Positions 30,314 to 43,172 of a DNA stretch of 64,000 nt are shown one piece after another; the first letter of the stretch is position 1; each line of letters begins with the position of its first letter. The DNA comes from Morganella morganii H1r (GTDB taxonomy: Bacteria > Pseudomonadota > Gammaproteobacteria > Enterobacterales > Enterobacteriaceae). The position numbers were made by a program, and so were the translations under genes. Location of the stretch: positions 62,001 to 126,000 of the forward strand of contig NZ_AYMP01000023.1 of the NCBI RefSeq assembly GCF_000633515.1, read 5' to 3'. Under the pieces are notes generated by a model. The model was not told where the DNA came from, did not search any database, and saw nothing but the letters and a program-made list of their open reading frames with translations.

Positions 30314-31060
30314 TTAAGCGTCTTTACAGCCCTTTTGTTTTTCCATTTCAATCACTTCCTTATCCAGCTCCGCGATACGTTTGATCATCATCTGGCGGCA
30401 GTCTTCAGCCAGTTCACGCACCTGTTCACGGCTGTATTTTGAGGTATCAACCGGCGGCAGCATATCCACAATCACCACACCGTTATTCCAGCGGTTCAGT
30501 TTGATGCGTCCCTGAGTGGTGGACACACACACCGGCACCACCGGCACACCGGCAGCCATTGCAGCGTGGAAAGCACCGGTTTTAAACGGCAGCATACCGC
30601 GGCCCCGGCTGCGTGTGCCTTCCGGGAACATCCAGACAGAGATATTACGCTTTTTGATCTGATCCGCCACCTGGGTAATGGTGTTATGCGCTTTGCTGCG
30701 ATTGCTCCGGTCGATCAGGATATTCCCCGAAATCCAGTACAGCTGCCCGAAAAACGGGATCCAAATCAGGCTGCGCTTTCCGACAGTCACCGTGCGCGGC
30801 TGCACCGCATTCGACATGGTGATCATGTCATAGTTGTTCTGATGGTTACCCACATATACACAGGAACCGTAGTGTTTGGCTTCTTCCGGAATGCGGTACA
30901 CCATTTTGATGCCGAAAACATAAGAAAGCTTGCCGTACATGCGCCCGAAGGTCATCACATGCTTCGGGTTACGCGGGCTGGTCAGGCAGATCAGGATACC
31001 GGCCAGGCTGCCGGCAATACAATAAATAATAACGATGATAATACGTAAAATGGCTAACAT
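30314..31060 (-). CDS. plsC: 1-acylglycerol-3-phosphate O-acyltransferase PlsC
   Basis: 248 residues (E. coli 245). PlsC acylates lysophosphatidic acid to phosphatidic acid, the second step of phospholipid synthesis at the inner membrane. The acyltransferase motif HxxxxD is in VGNHQNNYDM (about residues 72-81), and the glycerol-phosphate-binding motif is FPEGTRSRGRG (about 144-154). An N-terminal hydrophobic helix anchors it. It lies between parC and ftsP on the same strand, as in E. coli. Confidence 0.97.
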   Translation of the reverse strand: MLAILRIIIVIIYCIAGSLAGILICLTSPRNPKHVMTFGRMYGKLSYVFGIKMVYRIPEEAKHYGSCVYVGNHQNNYDMITMSNAVQPRTVTVGKRSLIWIPFFGQLYWISGNILIDRSNRSKAHNTITQVADQIKKRNISVWMFPEGTRSRGRGMLPFKTGAFHAAMAAGVPVVPVCVSTTQGRIKLNRWNNGVVIVDMLPPVDTSKYSREQVRELAEDCRQMMIKRIAELDKEVIEMEKQKGCKDA

Positions 31061-31082
31061 GCGTCCCCCGCAAAATGGCCTT

Positions 31083-31111
31083 TTAAGAAAAGCGGGGCAA
31101 TCATTGCCCCG
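31083..31111 (-). terminator. Terminator after parC
   Basis: On the minus strand CGGGGCAA and TTGCCCCG (31093-31111) form an 8-bp stem with a 3-base loop followed by GCTTTTCTT. It sits between the parC stop and the plsC start. Confidence 0.75.
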
Positions 31112-31139
31112 TGAATAGTATCGCTGTTAATACCGGATA

Positions 31140-33401
31140 TTACGCCTTCGGCTCCGGTTCAGAAATATCAATCCGTTCGATCTTCTTCTGCATGCCGCGC
31201 GGCAGCGCCGTACCACGGCGTCCGCGCTCAGCACGGAATTTTTGCAGCTCTTCCGGACGCAGCGTCAGTTTACGCTTGCCGAAATGCAGTGTCACACTGG
31301 CATCCGGGCGGATCACAAACAGATGTGCCAAACCGTCTTCCCCGGCCGCCGCCGCCGCAGAGGTAATGGAGATAATCTTATTCCCCTTCCCTTTTGACAA
31401 CTGCGGCAGGTCACCGACAGGGAACAGCAGCATCCGCCCTTCCTGCGATACTGCCAGCAGGAGATCGTTCTCCTCATCATTCACCTCAATCGGTGTCATG
31501 ACTTTTGCGTTATCCGGCAGCGTGATCAGCACTTTCCCGGCTTTGTTTTTCGCGACCAGGTCACTGAAGGTACAGATAAATCCGTAACCGGCATCCGAGG
31601 CCATCAGGTACTTCTGATTTTCATCGTTCATCAGCACCTGTTCAAACACAGCCCCCGGCGGCGGTGTCAGCTTACCGGTCAGCGGCTCGCCCTGACCACG
31701 CGCGCCCGGCAGCTCCAGCGGATCGAGCGAGTAACTGCGTCCGGTGGAATCAAGGAATACCACCGGCTGATTACTTTTACCCCGTGCCGCACCGAGGAAC
31801 GCATCACCCGCTTTGTAGTTCATACCTGACGGGTCGATATCATGGCCTTTGGCGCTGCGCACCCAGCCCATCTGTGACAGCACAACGGTCAGCGGCTCGG
31901 ACGGCAGAATGTCATGGTCGCTCATGGCTTTCGCTTCTTCGCGCTCATTGAGCGGGGAGCGGCGATCGTCACCGTACTGTCTGGCGTCTTCCTCAAGCTC
32001 TTTTTTCAGCAGCGTGTTCATACGACGCTCAGAGCCGAGGATTGCCTGTAATTTATCACGCTCTTTCGCCAGCTCATCCTGCTCGCCGCGGATTTTCATC
32101 TCTTCGAGTTTGGCTAAATGGCGTAATTTCAGTTCGAGGATGGCTTCCGCCTGAGTATCGCTCAGCCCGAAGCGATCCATCAGTACCGGTTTCGGCTCAT
32201 CTTCCGAACGGATGATGTCAATCACTTCATCAATGTTGAGATATGCGAGCAACAAACCATCGAGAATATGCAGACGGCGCAGCACTTTTTCCAGCCGGTG
32301 ATTCAGGCGGCGGCGCACCGTTTCGCGGCGGTAAACCAGCCACTCATTAAGGATCTCAACCAGCCCTTTAACCGCAGGACGTCCGTCCAGGCCGATCATA
32401 TTCAGGTTGATGCGGTAGCTTCTTTCCAGATCCGTGGTCGCAAACAGGTGAGTCATCACCTGATCAAGATCGATCCGGTTACTGCGCGGTACAACCACCA
32501 GCCGGGTCGGGTTTTCGTGATCCGACTCATCGCGCAGATCTTCGACCATCGGCAGCTTTTTCGCCCGCATCTGTGCCGCTATCTGCTCCAGCACTTTCGC
32601 GCCGGAAACCTGGTGCGGCAGTGCGGTGATCACCGCATTACCGTCCTCAATTGTCCACACGGCGCGCATACGCACAGAGCCGCGGCCGGATTTATAGATC
32701 TTACGGATATCTTCCGGTCCGGTGATGATTTCCGCTTCTGTCGGGTAATCAGGGCCGGGGATAAACGCCATCACCTCTTCGAGGGACAGAGACGGCTTGT
32801 CGATCAGCGCCAGCAGGGCACCGGTTACTTCACGGGCGTTGTGCGGCGGAATATCCGTTGCCATACCGACTGCGATCCCGGTGGTACCGTTGAGCAGAAT
32901 GTTCGGCAGGCGCGCCGGTAACATTTTCGGCTCCTGCATCGTACCGTCAAAGTTCGGCACCCAGTCTGCAGTGCCGTGTCCCAGTTCACTGAGCAGCACT
33001 TCCGCATATTTTGACAGGCGCGATTCGGTATAACGCATGGCGGCGAAGGATTTCGGATCATCCGGTGCCCCCCAGTTCCCCTGTCCGTCCACCAGCGGGT
33101 AGCGGTAAGAGAACGGCTGCGCCATCAGTACCATCGCCTCATAACAGGCGCTGTCGCCGTGCGGATGGTATTTACCCAGCACGTCACCGACAGTACGGGC
33201 GGATTTTTTGTATTTGGCGGAGTTGCTTAACCCCAGTTCAGACATGGCATACACGATACGCCGCTGAACCGGTTTTAACCCGTCGCCGATAAAAGGGAGT
33301 GCCCTGTCCATGATGACGTACATGGAATAGTTGAGGTAGGCATTCTCTGTAAAATTATGCAGCGCCTGGCGCTCCACACCGTCATGAGTTATTTCACTCA
33401 T
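31140..33401 (-). CDS. parC: DNA topoisomerase IV subunit A
   Basis: 753 residues (E. coli 752). ParC is the DNA-cleaving subunit of topoisomerase IV, which unlinks sister chromosomes. The catalytic Tyr lies in the [10 protein letters not shown] segment (about residue 120). The quinolone-resistance region reads [14 protein letters not shown], with the susceptible-type Ser and Glu (E. coli Ser80 and Glu84). The C-terminal half is the beta-pinwheel DNA-wrapping domain. It follows parE by 42 bases in the same direction; in E. coli the two genes are separated by others. Confidence 0.97.
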   Translation of the reverse strand: MSEITHDGVERQALHNFTENAYLNYSMYVIMDRALPFIGDGLKPVQRRIVYAMSELGLSNSAKYKKSARTVGDVLGKYHPHGDSACYEAMVLMAQPFSYRYPLVDGQGNWGAPDDPKSFAAMRYTESRLSKYAEVLLSELGHGTADWVPNFDGTMQEPKMLPARLPNILLNGTTGIAVGMATDIPPHNAREVTGALLALIDKPSLSLEEVMAFIPGPDYPTEAEIITGPEDIRKIYKSGRGSVRMRAVWTIEDGNAVITALPHQVSGAKVLEQIAAQMRAKKLPMVEDLRDESDHENPTRLVVVPRSNRIDLDQVMTHLFATTDLERSYRINLNMIGLDGRPAVKGLVEILNEWLVYRRETVRRRLNHRLEKVLRRLHILDGLLLAYLNIDEVIDIIRSEDEPKPVLMDRFGLSDTQAEAILELKLRHLAKLEEMKIRGEQDELAKERDKLQAILGSERRMNTLLKKELEEDARQYGDDRRSPLNEREEAKAMSDHDILPSEPLTVVLSQMGWVRSAKGHDIDPSGMNYKAGDAFLGAARGKSNQPVVFLDSTGRSYSLDPLELPGARGQGEPLTGKLTPPPGAVFEQVLMNDENQKYLMASDAGYGFICTFSDLVAKNKAGKVLITLPDNAKVMTPIEVNDEENDLLLAVSQEGRMLLFPVGDLPQLSKGKGNKIISITSAAAAAGEDGLAHLFVIRPDASVTLHFGKRKLTLRPEELQKFRAERGRRGTALPRGMQKKIERIDISEPEPKA

Positions 33402-33443
33402 TCACTCTGTTCCTCTGACCTTTTGTGCCGTCACGGGGTGACA

Positions 33444-35345
<1,902 letters not shown>

Positions 35346-35434
35346 TTATCGGTTTTTCGCTAAAAAATAAACAAAATACGTGAATGATACTGGCGATAAT
35401 ACCAGTCCCGGATAAATTTAAATACGATTTTTCA

Positions 35435-36013
35435 TTAATGGCCGAGGCCGAGGAACTCAATTATCTGCGGAAAATAGCGCTGAAATCCGGTAAATGCGTG
35501 GTTTCCGCCGGATTCAATCGTCTGTTTGCATGCCACCAGATGGGTGACCGCCTGACGGTAATCCAGCACTTCATCGCCGGTCTGCTGCAATAACCAGATC
35601 AAATCAGGTGATTCAACGGGATCGGCAAAGATCGCCCGTAAATCCTGCATATGGTGCGGTTCGAGGGTATAACGCTCGCCGGTATAGGGGTTTTCATTCT
35701 CCCCGAGATAATCCTGAAGCAGATCAAACGGATACACTGCCGGATTGACCACCACCGCTGGGACATCAAACGCCTGTGACAGCCAGAGGGCAAAATACCC
35801 GCCCAGCGACGACCCGACAATGCCGGTGTTTTCACCGGCCAGCGAGTTCATCAGATCTTCCAGAAACAGTGCGGCGTCATCCGGATAGCAGGGGATCTGC
35901 GGCTGTAACATCCGGATCGCCGGATGGTGCTCTGCCAGCCACGCTTTCAGCATCGTCCCTTTTTCTGACAGCGGGGAACTGTTGAAGCCGTGCAGATAAA
36001 GGAGCGTTGCCAT
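35435..36013 (-). CDS. yqiA: Alpha/beta-hydrolase esterase YqiA
   Basis: 192 residues (E. coli 193). YqiA hydrolyses palmitoyl-CoA and p-nitrophenyl esters in E. coli; its physiological substrate is unclear. The nucleophile elbow is [10 protein letters not shown] (about residues 67-76), the N-terminal oxyanion motif is [10 protein letters not shown], and the catalytic His is probably in GGNHAFTGF near the C-terminus. Its ATG overlaps the cpdA stop (TGATG). Confidence 0.94.
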   Translation of the reverse strand: MATLLYLHGFNSSPLSEKGTMLKAWLAEHHPAIRMLQPQIPCYPDDAALFLEDLMNSLAGENTGIVGSSLGGYFALWLSQAFDVPAVVVNPAVYPFDLLQDYLGENENPYTGERYTLEPHHMQDLRAIFADPVESPDLIWLLQQTGDEVLDYRQAVTHLVACKQTIESGGNHAFTGFQRYFPQIIEFLGLGH

Positions 36014-36846
36014 CAGTAACCGTCCGAACCCAGATCGGGGCTGAATTCATCCGTATCGAGCCGGAACAGCTGTGTCGTCAGCGACGGATTATCACCGGTG
36101 GTCAGTTCCAGATAACGCCAGCCCGGCGCTGCGGTATCCAGCGTAAAATTAGTGCAGTGCGGTTTAAACTGGACACAGGTTGACGGCGTGGCCAGCATAC
36201 GGATGCCATTCCACATCACATCCATATCCTGGTGAATATGTCCGCACAAAATGCCTTCAATATTCTGATAACGGGTCAGAACCTCAGCCAGCATATGCGA
36301 GTTGCGCAGACTGTGCTGATCAAGCCAGGTACAGCCGGATGCCAGCGGATGGTGATGCAGCATAACAACGGTATGGCGGTCAGGCTGCCGCGCCAGGCAG
36401 TTATCCAGCCAGATAAGCTGGTCGTCACTCAGTTCGCCGTGCGGCACGCCCTGAACCTGGCTGTCGAGCAGCAGGATCTGCCACTGATCCCCGAACAGCA
36501 CCTGCTTGGAGGAGGAGATACCGGCGGCGGCCAGTTCCTGTGCCATCGACGGCTGATAATCATGATTCCCCGGCAGCCAGACACACGGCGCCGGTAAACG
36601 GGCAATACCGTCCGTAAACCGCTGATAGGCCCGGGTGCTCTGGTCCTGAACCAGATCACCGGTGGCAACAATCAGGTCAGCCGGTAACTGCTGTTTTACG
36701 ATAGCATCAAGCACGGCGTGGTAACTGTGCAGAGTATTAATGCCCAGCAGCGTGTCTGTTTCACCGGCAAAAAGATGCGTATCGGTAATCTGTAAAATTC
36801 TGACCGCAGCGCCGTCAGCCACGGGCAAGTGCAACGGGGTTTCCAA
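36013..36846 (-). CDS. cpdA: 3',5'-cyclic AMP phosphodiesterase CpdA
   Basis: 277 residues (E. coli 275). CpdA hydrolyses cAMP to AMP and so tunes catabolite control. It starts with TTG at 36844-36846, preceded by AAGGACA; the N-terminus then matches E. coli. The metallophosphoesterase motifs are all present: [33 protein letters not shown] and LCGHIHQDM. In E. coli yqiB lies between cpdA and nudF; here only 108 bases separate them and yqiB is missing. Confidence 0.95.
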   Translation of the reverse strand: METPLHLPVADGAAVRILQITDTHLFAGETDTLLGINTLHSYHAVLDAIVKQQLPADLIVATGDLVQDQSTRAYQRFTDGIARLPAPCVWLPGNHDYQPSMAQELAAAGISSSKQVLFGDQWQILLLDSQVQGVPHGELSDDQLIWLDNCLARQPDRHTVVMLHHHPLASGCTWLDQHSLRNSHMLAEVLTRYQNIEGILCGHIHQDMDVMWNGIRMLATPSTCVQFKPHCTNFTLDTAAPGWRYLELTTGDNPSLTTQLFRLDTDEFSPDLGSDGY

Positions 36847-36954
36847 TCGATGTCCTTGTTATTTTAATAACTAACATATAATGATAACGTGTTTCGGCGA
36901 AGAAGATCTGCAATCCCGCACACAATTCCCCGGTTGCGTATAAAAAAATCCGGA

Positions 36955-37593
36955 TTATTTATCCCGCCATGTTGTGCGTATACGTTCATAGTGCAGTGTA
37001 AGCCACTGAATTGCAATGACAGTTGCTGCGTTGTCGATCACACCTTTTTCAACCCATTCATACGCCTGCTCACGGCTGACCACATGAACACGGATGTCCT
37101 CATTCTCCTGCGCCAGCCCGTGAACCCCGCCTGCCGCCGCGGTATCTGCCTCGCCGATATACACATACATCCGCTCGGATGTCCCGCCCGGGCTTGAAAG
37201 ATAGCTCAGCGCGAAGGTGCAGCGGCCGATTTTCAGCCCTGCTTCCTCTTCCGCTTCACGCCGCACCACATCTTCAGCGGATTCCCCGCTTTTATCGATC
37301 ATCCCGGCCACCGCTTCCAGCAGCCAGGGGGTCTGGCTGCTTTCAATGGCGGGCAGACGAATCTGTTCAATCAGCACAACTTCATCACGAACCGGGTCAT
37401 ACGGCAAAATGACGCCGGCATTTCCCCGTTCGAATACTTCGCGGCGGATTTCCGGGCTCCAGCCGCCCTCAAATAACCGGTGCCGGAAACGGTATTCATT
37501 AATCTTAAAAAATCCTGAAAACAGGGTTTTCTGACTGATAATCTCCACGTCATCGCTGCTGAACGCAAAAGGTAATCCGGATGTGCGTTTCAT
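36955..37593 (-). CDS. nudF: ADP-ribose pyrophosphatase NudF
   Basis: 212 residues (E. coli 209). NudF cleaves ADP-ribose to AMP and ribose 5-phosphate. The Nudix box begins AGMIDKSGESAED and ends REAEEEAGL (about residues 91-114), with the ADP-ribose family signature SSPGGTSERMYVYIGE downstream. It is divergent from tolC across about 220 bases, as in E. coli. Confidence 0.96.
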   Translation of the reverse strand: MKRTSGLPFAFSSDDVEIISQKTLFSGFFKINEYRFRHRLFEGGWSPEIRREVFERGNAGVILPYDPVRDEVVLIEQIRLPAIESSQTPWLLEAVAGMIDKSGESAEDVVRREAEEEAGLKIGRCTFALSYLSSPGGTSERMYVYIGEADTAAAGGVHGLAQENEDIRVHVVSREQAYEWVEKGVIDNAATVIAIQWLTLHYERIRTTWRDK

Positions 37594-37812
37594 ACTATTT
37601 TCTCCGCCAATACATCAATTATCAGTGATAATGACCTTTTTCCTCTGCTGAGATAAAGAAATTTTCATCCCGTTGAGGTAAAGTTAAGCTAATTTAACCC
37701 GGAAGGCACAAACGGCTACCTTTATTAGCGAGCGGACTCTGCTAGAATTAAAGCCATTTGGTGCTTCCCGTGAGGCAACTGACAGATTAGCGCTGTGCAA
37801 AAAGGAATCCTA

Positions 37813-39177
37813 ATGAAGAAACTGCTTTCTCTTCTCATTGCTGTGAGTGTGGCAGGTTTCAGCTCTGTCACCCAGGCTGAAGACCTCCTTCAGGTTTATC
37901 AAAAAGCGAAAGAGACCAACCCGACCCTCCGTCAGACTCAGGCTGAACGTAACCAGGCGTTTGAAAAAATTAACGAAGCCCGCAGTCCGTTACTGCCGCA
38001 GTTAGGTTTAAGCGGGGGTTATGACTATAACACCGGTTACCGTGATAACAGTAACCAGAGTAATAATGCACTGAATGCACAGCTGAAACTGACTCAGACA
38101 ATTTTTGACATGAGCAAATGGCGCCAGCTGAACCTGCAGGAACAGAATGCCGGGATCAGCGATATCACATTCCAGAGTGCCCAGCAGCAGCTGATTGTGG
38201 ATACCGCCGTTGCTTACTTTAATGTTCTGCGCGCGCTGGATACCCTGTCCTTCATACAGGCACAGAAAGAAGCGGTCTACCGTCAGCTGGATCAGACCAC
38301 TCAGCGTTTTAATGTCGGTCTGGTCGCCATTACTGACGTACAGAACGCCCGCGCTAACTACGACAGTGTTCTGGCTCAGGAAGTGGCAGGCCGTAATGAT
38401 GTCGAAAACGCTATTGAAGCACTGCGTCAGGTGAGTGGTATTTATTACAGCGAATTAGCCTCGCTGGATGTTAACCGCTTTAAAACCAATGCCCCGGATG
38501 CCATCGAAGCACTGCTGAAAGAAGCACAGGAACGTAACCTGAACCTGCTGGGTGCCACACTGAGCCGTAACCTGGCGAAAGAGCAAATCAGCCTGGCAGA
38601 ATCCGGTCACTATCCGACTGTGAACCTGAGTGCCGGCACAGGCGTAACCAACACCGATTACAGCGGCAACGGCTACCCTAACGGCCGTCCGGATAACAGC
38701 TATGCAGGCCAGAGCACCATCGGTGTGAATGTCAGTATCCCGCTGTACACCGGTGGTGCTGTGTCATCACAGGTTGATCAGGCTCAGTACGGCTATACCG
38801 CCGCCAGCGAAAAACTGGAAGCGACACTGCGTCAGGTTGTTCAGACCACCCGTTCTTCTTACAACAATATCAACGCCTCAATCAGCAGCGTGAACGCCTA
38901 CAAACAGGTTGTGACCTCTGCGGAAAGCTCACTCAATGCAACCGAAGCCGGTTATCAGGTGGGTACGCGTACGATTGTGGATGTGCTGAACGCCACCACT
39001 ACCCTGTATGAAGCGAAGAAAAGCCTGTCCAATGCCCGTTATGACTATCTGATTAACCAGCTTTATATCGGTCAGGCACGCGGTACACTGAATGAAGACG
39101 ATATCCTGCGTCTCAACCAGGTGCTGGGTAAAACCATTTCCACATCACCGGCTTCCGTGGCGCCGACCACCCGCTGA
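37813..39177 (+). CDS. tolC: Outer membrane efflux channel TolC
   Basis: 454 residues from the ATG at 37813, which has AAGGAA 7 bases upstream; a GTG at 37795 is also in frame but is less likely. TolC is the trimeric outer-membrane duct for AcrAB-type pumps and type I secretion. MKKLLSLLIAVSVAGF ending in TQAED is the signal peptide. Two tandem helical repeats fit the OEP family. It is shorter than E. coli TolC (493), the difference being the dispensable C-terminal tail. A terminator separates it from ygiB; E. coli ygiA is not present. Confidence 0.96.
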   Translation: MKKLLSLLIAVSVAGFSSVTQAEDLLQVYQKAKETNPTLRQTQAERNQAFEKINEARSPLLPQLGLSGGYDYNTGYRDNSNQSNNALNAQLKLTQTIFDMSKWRQLNLQEQNAGISDITFQSAQQQLIVDTAVAYFNVLRALDTLSFIQAQKEAVYRQLDQTTQRFNVGLVAITDVQNARANYDSVLAQEVAGRNDVENAIEALRQVSGIYYSELASLDVNRFKTNAPDAIEALLKEAQERNLNLLGATLSRNLAKEQISLAESGHYPTVNLSAGTGVTNTDYSGNGYPNGRPDNSYAGQSTIGVNVSIPLYTGGAVSSQVDQAQYGYTAASEKLEATLRQVVQTTRSSYNNINASISSVNAYKQVVTSAESSLNATEAGYQVGTRTIVDVLNATTTLYEAKKSLSNARYDYLINQLYIGQARGTLNEDDILRLNQVLGKTISTSPASVAPTTR

Positions 39178-39196
39178 TTTTCGTATTGTGATGATA

Positions 39197-39220
39197 AAAA
39201 CCCGCCTTCGGCGGGTTTTT
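39197..39220 (+). terminator. Terminator after tolC
   Basis: CCCGCC (39201-39206) pairs with GGCGGG (39210-39215) around TTC, extended by A:T pairs and ending in a T-run. The remaining 260 bases to ygiB are AT-rich with no further gene that I can support. Confidence 0.88.
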
Positions 39221-39488
39221 ATATGTTTTTGCTGTTTTTACGGATAATACTTCTGCCGGGCAGTGAAATATCAGGTTATATACCGGAAGCCGCAATATAA
39301 TTACCCCCGTAATGTGTACTTTATCCGTAAAAATACCGCCATACCGGTATCTTTTTTTTCTGTTAATCTGATTTAATTGACATCAGACGCAAAAAGCCGA
39401 TTATTACTTTAATTTAACACAATTTTCCCCTATCCTAGACAGATATTACCTCCCCATAAAACCGTTTCCGGATATAACGACGATGACA

Positions 39489-40154
39489 ATGAAACGCACC
39501 AAAAATATTAACCGCGATGCTTTCCGCAAAACCTGGCGTCAGTACCGCCTGGCACCTGTTGCGGCTGCTGTCGGCGCTGTTCTGATGTTAACCGCCTGCG
39601 ATGAAGCCGATGAAACCGTTGCGCTCTACACCACCGCAGAGCAGTGCTCCGCCGAGAACCCGGCACACGCCGGTGCATGTACCACTGCCTATAACAACGC
39701 ACTGGAAGAGGCGGCAAAAACCGCACCGAAATATGCCACCCGCGAAGATTGTGTGGCGGAATTCGGCGAAGCACAGTGTACTCAGGCACCAACAGAGCTG
39801 GCAAACAACAGCCAGCAGCAGCCTGCCCAGGCCTCCGGCAGCTTCTGGATGCCGCTGATGGCCGGTTATATGATGGGCCGTATGATGGGTGGCGGTGCCG
39901 CAAACTCGCAGCCGCTGTTCACTTCCCGTAACCCGGCAAGCCCGGCCAACGGTAAATTTGTTGATGCCACCGGCAAGAACTACGGCTCTGCCACCGGCGG
40001 GCGCTCCATGACGGTACCGAAAACCGCCATGGCACCAAAACCGGCCACCACAACCACCACCACACGCGGTGGCTTCGGTGACAGCGTGGCGAAACAGAAC
40101 ACCATGCAGCGCTCATCCGGCAGCAGCTCATCCTCCCGTTCAATGGGCGGCTGA
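39489..40154 (+). CDS. ygiB: YgiB-family putative lipoprotein (DUF1190)
   Basis: 221 residues from the second ATG (39489), matching the E. coli start MKRTK; an ATG two codons upstream is in frame. E. coli YgiB is about 223 residues. A hydrophobic segment ends in MLTACDEAD, a likely lipobox. A conserved Cys-rich domain ([14 protein letters not shown]) follows, then a Gly/Met-rich stretch ([13 protein letters not shown]) and a Ser/Thr-rich tail. Function is unknown. It lies 5 bases upstream of ygiC, and the pair is conserved together. Confidence 0.93.
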   Translation: MKRTKNINRDAFRKTWRQYRLAPVAAAVGAVLMLTACDEADETVALYTTAEQCSAENPAHAGACTTAYNNALEEAAKTAPKYATREDCVAEFGEAQCTQAPTELANNSQQQPAQASGSFWMPLMAGYMMGRMMGGGAANSQPLFTSRNPASPANGKFVDATGKNYGSATGGRSMTVPKTAMAPKPATTTTTTRGGFGDSVAKQNTMQRSSGSSSSSRSMGG

Positions 40155-40159
40155 TTTAC

Positions 40160-41320
40160 ATGAAACGTACAGCGATTAGCGAGCGCCCTGACTGGCGCGG
40201 GAAAGCCGAAGAATTCGGCTTCCATTTTCATACCATGTACGACGAGCCGTACTGGTCGGAAGATGCCTGTTATCAGTTTACGATGGCACAAATCGATGAA
40301 ATCGAGGAAGTGACCAGCGAACTGCATCAGATGTGTCTTCAGGTGGTGGATAAGGTCACACAAAGTGACGAGCTGATGACCCGTTTCCAAATCCCGAAAC
40401 ACTGCTGGGATTTCGTGCGTGAGTCATGGGCAACCCGCCAGCCGTCACTTTATTCACGTCTGGATCTGGCCTATGACGGCGTTAACCCGCCGAAATTACT
40501 GGAAAATAATGCGGATACGCCGACATCGCTGTATGAATCCGCTTTCTTCCAGTGGATCTGGCTGGAAGACCAGATTGCCGCCGGTAACCTGCCGGAAAAT
40601 GCCGATCAGTTCAACGCCATCCAGGAAAAGCTGATTGAGCGTTTCGGGATGCTGGCGGAAGAGTACGGGTTCCGTTATCTGCACATGGCATGCTGTCAGG
40701 ATTCCGTGGAAGATCGCGGTACTATCCAGTATTTACAGGACTGCGCACAGGAAGCCGGTATCACCACTGATTTTCTGTTTATCGAAGATATCGGGCTGGG
40801 CGATCGCGGTGAGTTTACTGATCTTCAGGATCAGGTTATCAGCAACATGTTTAAACTCTATCCGTGGGAATTTATGATGCGGGAGATTTTCTCCACCAAG
40901 CTGGCAGATGCCGGTGTACGCTGGCTGGAACCGGCCTGGAAGAGCATCATCTCCAACAAAGCACTGCTGCCGGTGCTGTGGGAAATGTTCCCGGATCACC
41001 CGAACCTGTTGCCTGCCTATTTTGCGGATAAACCGTATCCGGAAATGGAGAGCTACGTCATCAAACCGCTGTTCTCCCGCGAAGGTGCCAATATCCGTAT
41101 TATCGAAAACGGCAAAGAAATTGCTGCCGCGGATGGCCCTTACGGTGAAGAAGGTATGATTGTCCAGCAGTTCCATCCTCTGCCGAAATTCGGCGACAGC
41201 TATACCCTTGTGGGCAGCTGGCTGGTGAATGATGAATCTGCCGGGATCTGCATCCGTGAAGATAAAGAGCTTATCACCCAGGATCTCTCCCGTTTCTATC
41301 CGCATGTCATTATTGACTGA
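40160..41320 (+). CDS. ygiC: YgiC, glutathionylspermidine synthase-like ATP-grasp enzyme
   Basis: 386 residues, the exact E. coli length. It belongs to the ATP-grasp family related to the synthetase half of glutathionylspermidine synthase. ATP-grasp residues are seen in the [14 protein letters not shown] region (about residue 304). E. coli YgiC binds and hydrolyses ATP but is not known to make glutathionylspermidine, so the substrate is open. It is coupled with ygiB by a 5-base gap, and a terminator follows. Confidence 0.94.
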   Translation: MKRTAISERPDWRGKAEEFGFHFHTMYDEPYWSEDACYQFTMAQIDEIEEVTSELHQMCLQVVDKVTQSDELMTRFQIPKHCWDFVRESWATRQPSLYSRLDLAYDGVNPPKLLENNADTPTSLYESAFFQWIWLEDQIAAGNLPENADQFNAIQEKLIERFGMLAEEYGFRYLHMACCQDSVEDRGTIQYLQDCAQEAGITTDFLFIEDIGLGDRGEFTDLQDQVISNMFKLYPWEFMMREIFSTKLADAGVRWLEPAWKSIISNKALLPVLWEMFPDHPNLLPAYFADKPYPEMESYVIKPLFSREGANIRIIENGKEIAAADGPYGEEGMIVQQFHPLPKFGDSYTLVGSWLVNDESAGICIREDKELITQDLSRFYPHVIID

Positions 41321-41341
41321 CGAATAGTCTCTGACTGATAC

Positions 41342-41380
41342 AAAAATCCCCGCGATATCCGGTATCGCGGGGATTTTTTA
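41342..41380. terminator. Bidirectional terminator between ygiC and ygiD
   Basis: AAAAATCCCCGCGAT (from 41342) pairs with ATCGCGGGGATTTTT (ending about 41378) around a short loop. The symmetric A- and T-runs let it serve both converging genes. Confidence 0.9.
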
Positions 41381-41396
41381 TAACGAAAAGACATCG

Positions 41397-42176
41397 TCAG
41401 CCGACTTTCACCGTCAGCATACTCAGTGAACCGGATTCAATGCCATCCACCGGCACGGTGACAGGCTCACTGCCCTGCCGCATACCGAGAATATAGAGCA
41501 GCGGCAGATAGTGCTCCGGTGACGGATTTGACCGCTTGCCGTCTTCGCGCTCAAGTGCATTCACCAGCGGATGCGGCCGGGTGTCACTTTCCAGATTATC
41601 ACGCACGAAATTATTAAAACTCACTGCCCACGGATACGGTTCGGCCTGTGCATTCTGCCAGTCCATCTCACGCAGATTATGCACCACATTGCCGCTGCCG
41701 AGCACCAGCACACCTTCATCGCGCAGTGCCGCCAGCTTACGGCCGGTGTCATAATGCCACTGTGCCGGTTTGCTGCCGTCGAGGCTGAGCTGTACCACCG
41801 GGATATCCGCATCCGGATACATTTTCACTAAGATCCCCCAGCTGCCGTGATCTAACCCCCATTCGCCGTGATCTTCCCCGATATTATCATCACTGAGCAG
41901 ATCTTTTACCCGTGCCACCAGCGCAGAGGATCCGGGAGCCGGATATTCCGTCTCATGCAGCGCAGGCGGAAAACCGCGAAAATCATGGATGGTGCGCGGA
42001 TGGGCAGCGGATGTCAGCCACGACCCCTGCGTATACCAGTGCGCGGAAATCACCAGAATGGCTGACGGACGCGGCATGTGTTCTCCCAGCTGCCGCCAGG
42101 TTTCGGTATAACGGTTGGTTTCCAGGACATTCATCGGGCTGCCGTGACCCGCAAACAGAGCCGGTAATCGTTTCAT
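41397..42176 (-). CDS. ygiD: 4,5-DOPA-extradiol-dioxygenase YgiD
   Basis: 259 residues from the ATG at 42174-42176, with GAGG 6 bases upstream; the frame is open 9 codons further. It belongs to the LigB-type extradiol dioxygenases and opens the ring of L-DOPA to 4,5-seco-DOPA in vitro. Metal-binding His residues are expected in FAGHGSPMN and ISAHWYTQG, with a further conserved part at GSGNVVHNLREM. Its biological role is unclear. Confidence 0.93.
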   Translation of the reverse strand: MKRLPALFAGHGSPMNVLETNRYTETWRQLGEHMPRPSAILVISAHWYTQGSWLTSAAHPRTIHDFRGFPPALHETEYPAPGSSALVARVKDLLSDDNIGEDHGEWGLDHGSWGILVKMYPDADIPVVQLSLDGSKPAQWHYDTGRKLAALRDEGVLVLGSGNVVHNLREMDWQNAQAEPYPWAVSFNNFVRDNLESDTRPHPLVNALEREDGKRSNPSPEHYLPLLYILGMRQGSEPVTVPVDGIESGSLSMLTVKVG

Positions 42177-42289
42177 TGCTGACCTCACACAAAAATTATT
42201 CACTGAGATCAGTGTATGCCATTCCGGGATTTATCACGCAGGGTAATCATGATGAAGTTATTCAAAAAATATGACGGGAGAGCGGAGAC

Positions 42290-42317
42290 AAAAATGCCGC
42301 TGTGTCAGCAGCGGCAT
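42290..42317 (-). terminator. Terminator after ribB
   Basis: ATGCCGCTG (42294-42302) and CAGCGGCAT (42309-42317) form a 9-bp stem with a 6-base loop. On the minus strand it ends in TTTTTG, so it fits ribB termination. Confidence 0.7.
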
Positions 42318-42361
42318 CTCAGGATTTCAGTCTTGTTCAGTTACTGACCCTGTCAGTGATC

Positions 42362-43015
42362 TCAGCCCGCTTTCGCCATTAACTGTTCGCGGTACTGCAC
42401 CAGGTCATCAATCGTCACAACCGGCATATCATGGGCTTTCGCAAACACAATCACTTCCGGTGCGCGGGCCATTGAGCCGTCATCGTTGGTCAGTTCACAC
42501 AGCACACCGTACGGCTTCAGACCGGCGAGCGTTGCCAGGTCAACAGAGGCTTCGGTATGACCGCGGCGGGTTAACACACCACCGTTCTGCGCACGCAGCG
42601 GGAATACATGACCGGGACGGTTCAGATCCGCCGGAACAGCGCCATCGGCCACCGCAGCGCGGATGGTGGTGACGCGGTCAGCCGCAGACACCCCGGTGGT
42701 GACACCGTGTGCGGCTTCAATCGTTACGGTAAAGCCGGTTTTGAACTGGCTGGAGTTGTTCTCCACCATCATCGGCAGCTCAAGCTGCTGACGGCGTTCG
42801 TCAGTCAGGCACAGGCACACAATACCGCTGCCGTGACGGATGGTCAGTGCCATCTGCTCAACGGTGATGGTTTCAGCGGCGAACACCATGTCGCCTTCAT
42901 TTTCACGGTTTTCATCATCGAGTACCATCACTCCCCGTCCCTGACGGATAGCTGCAATAGCACGTTCTGCACGTTCAATCGGATTGCCGTAATCTGATAA
43001 CAGCGTCTGATTCAT
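42362..43015 (-). CDS. ribB: 3,4-dihydroxy-2-butanone-4-phosphate synthase
   Basis: 217 residues, the exact E. coli length. RibB converts ribulose 5-phosphate to formate and the four-carbon precursor of riboflavin. The acidic metal-binding motif is [13 protein letters not shown] (about residues 33-45), and [14 protein letters not shown] and [12 protein letters not shown] carry further active-site residues. It is a stand-alone DHBP synthase without a fused RibA domain. The FMN riboswitch lies upstream at 43173-43308. Confidence 0.97.
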   Translation of the reverse strand: MNQTLLSDYGNPIERAERAIAAIRQGRGVMVLDDENRENEGDMVFAAETITVEQMALTIRHGSGIVCLCLTDERRQQLELPMMVENNSSQFKTGFTVTIEAAHGVTTGVSAADRVTTIRAAVADGAVPADLNRPGHVFPLRAQNGGVLTRRGHTEASVDLATLAGLKPYGVLCELTNDDGSMARAPEVIVFAKAHDMPVVTIDDLVQYREQLMAKAG

Positions 43016-43172
43016 GGTAAATAAACCTCATCGTAATTAAAAATGATTACCAGAACCAGGGCATCTTAGGAGTTGCATATATATCATAAAATCATGCTGC
43101 AACAGATTACTACCTGTGCAGATAATGAATGATATGCGATCGGACGGGCGGATATTGCCCGGCTGATGCTGA

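Noticed and set aside
39225-39302. 25-codon frame starting just after the tolC terminator
   Set aside because: No ribosome site, and it begins in the T-run of the terminator, so it would need its own promoter that I cannot see.
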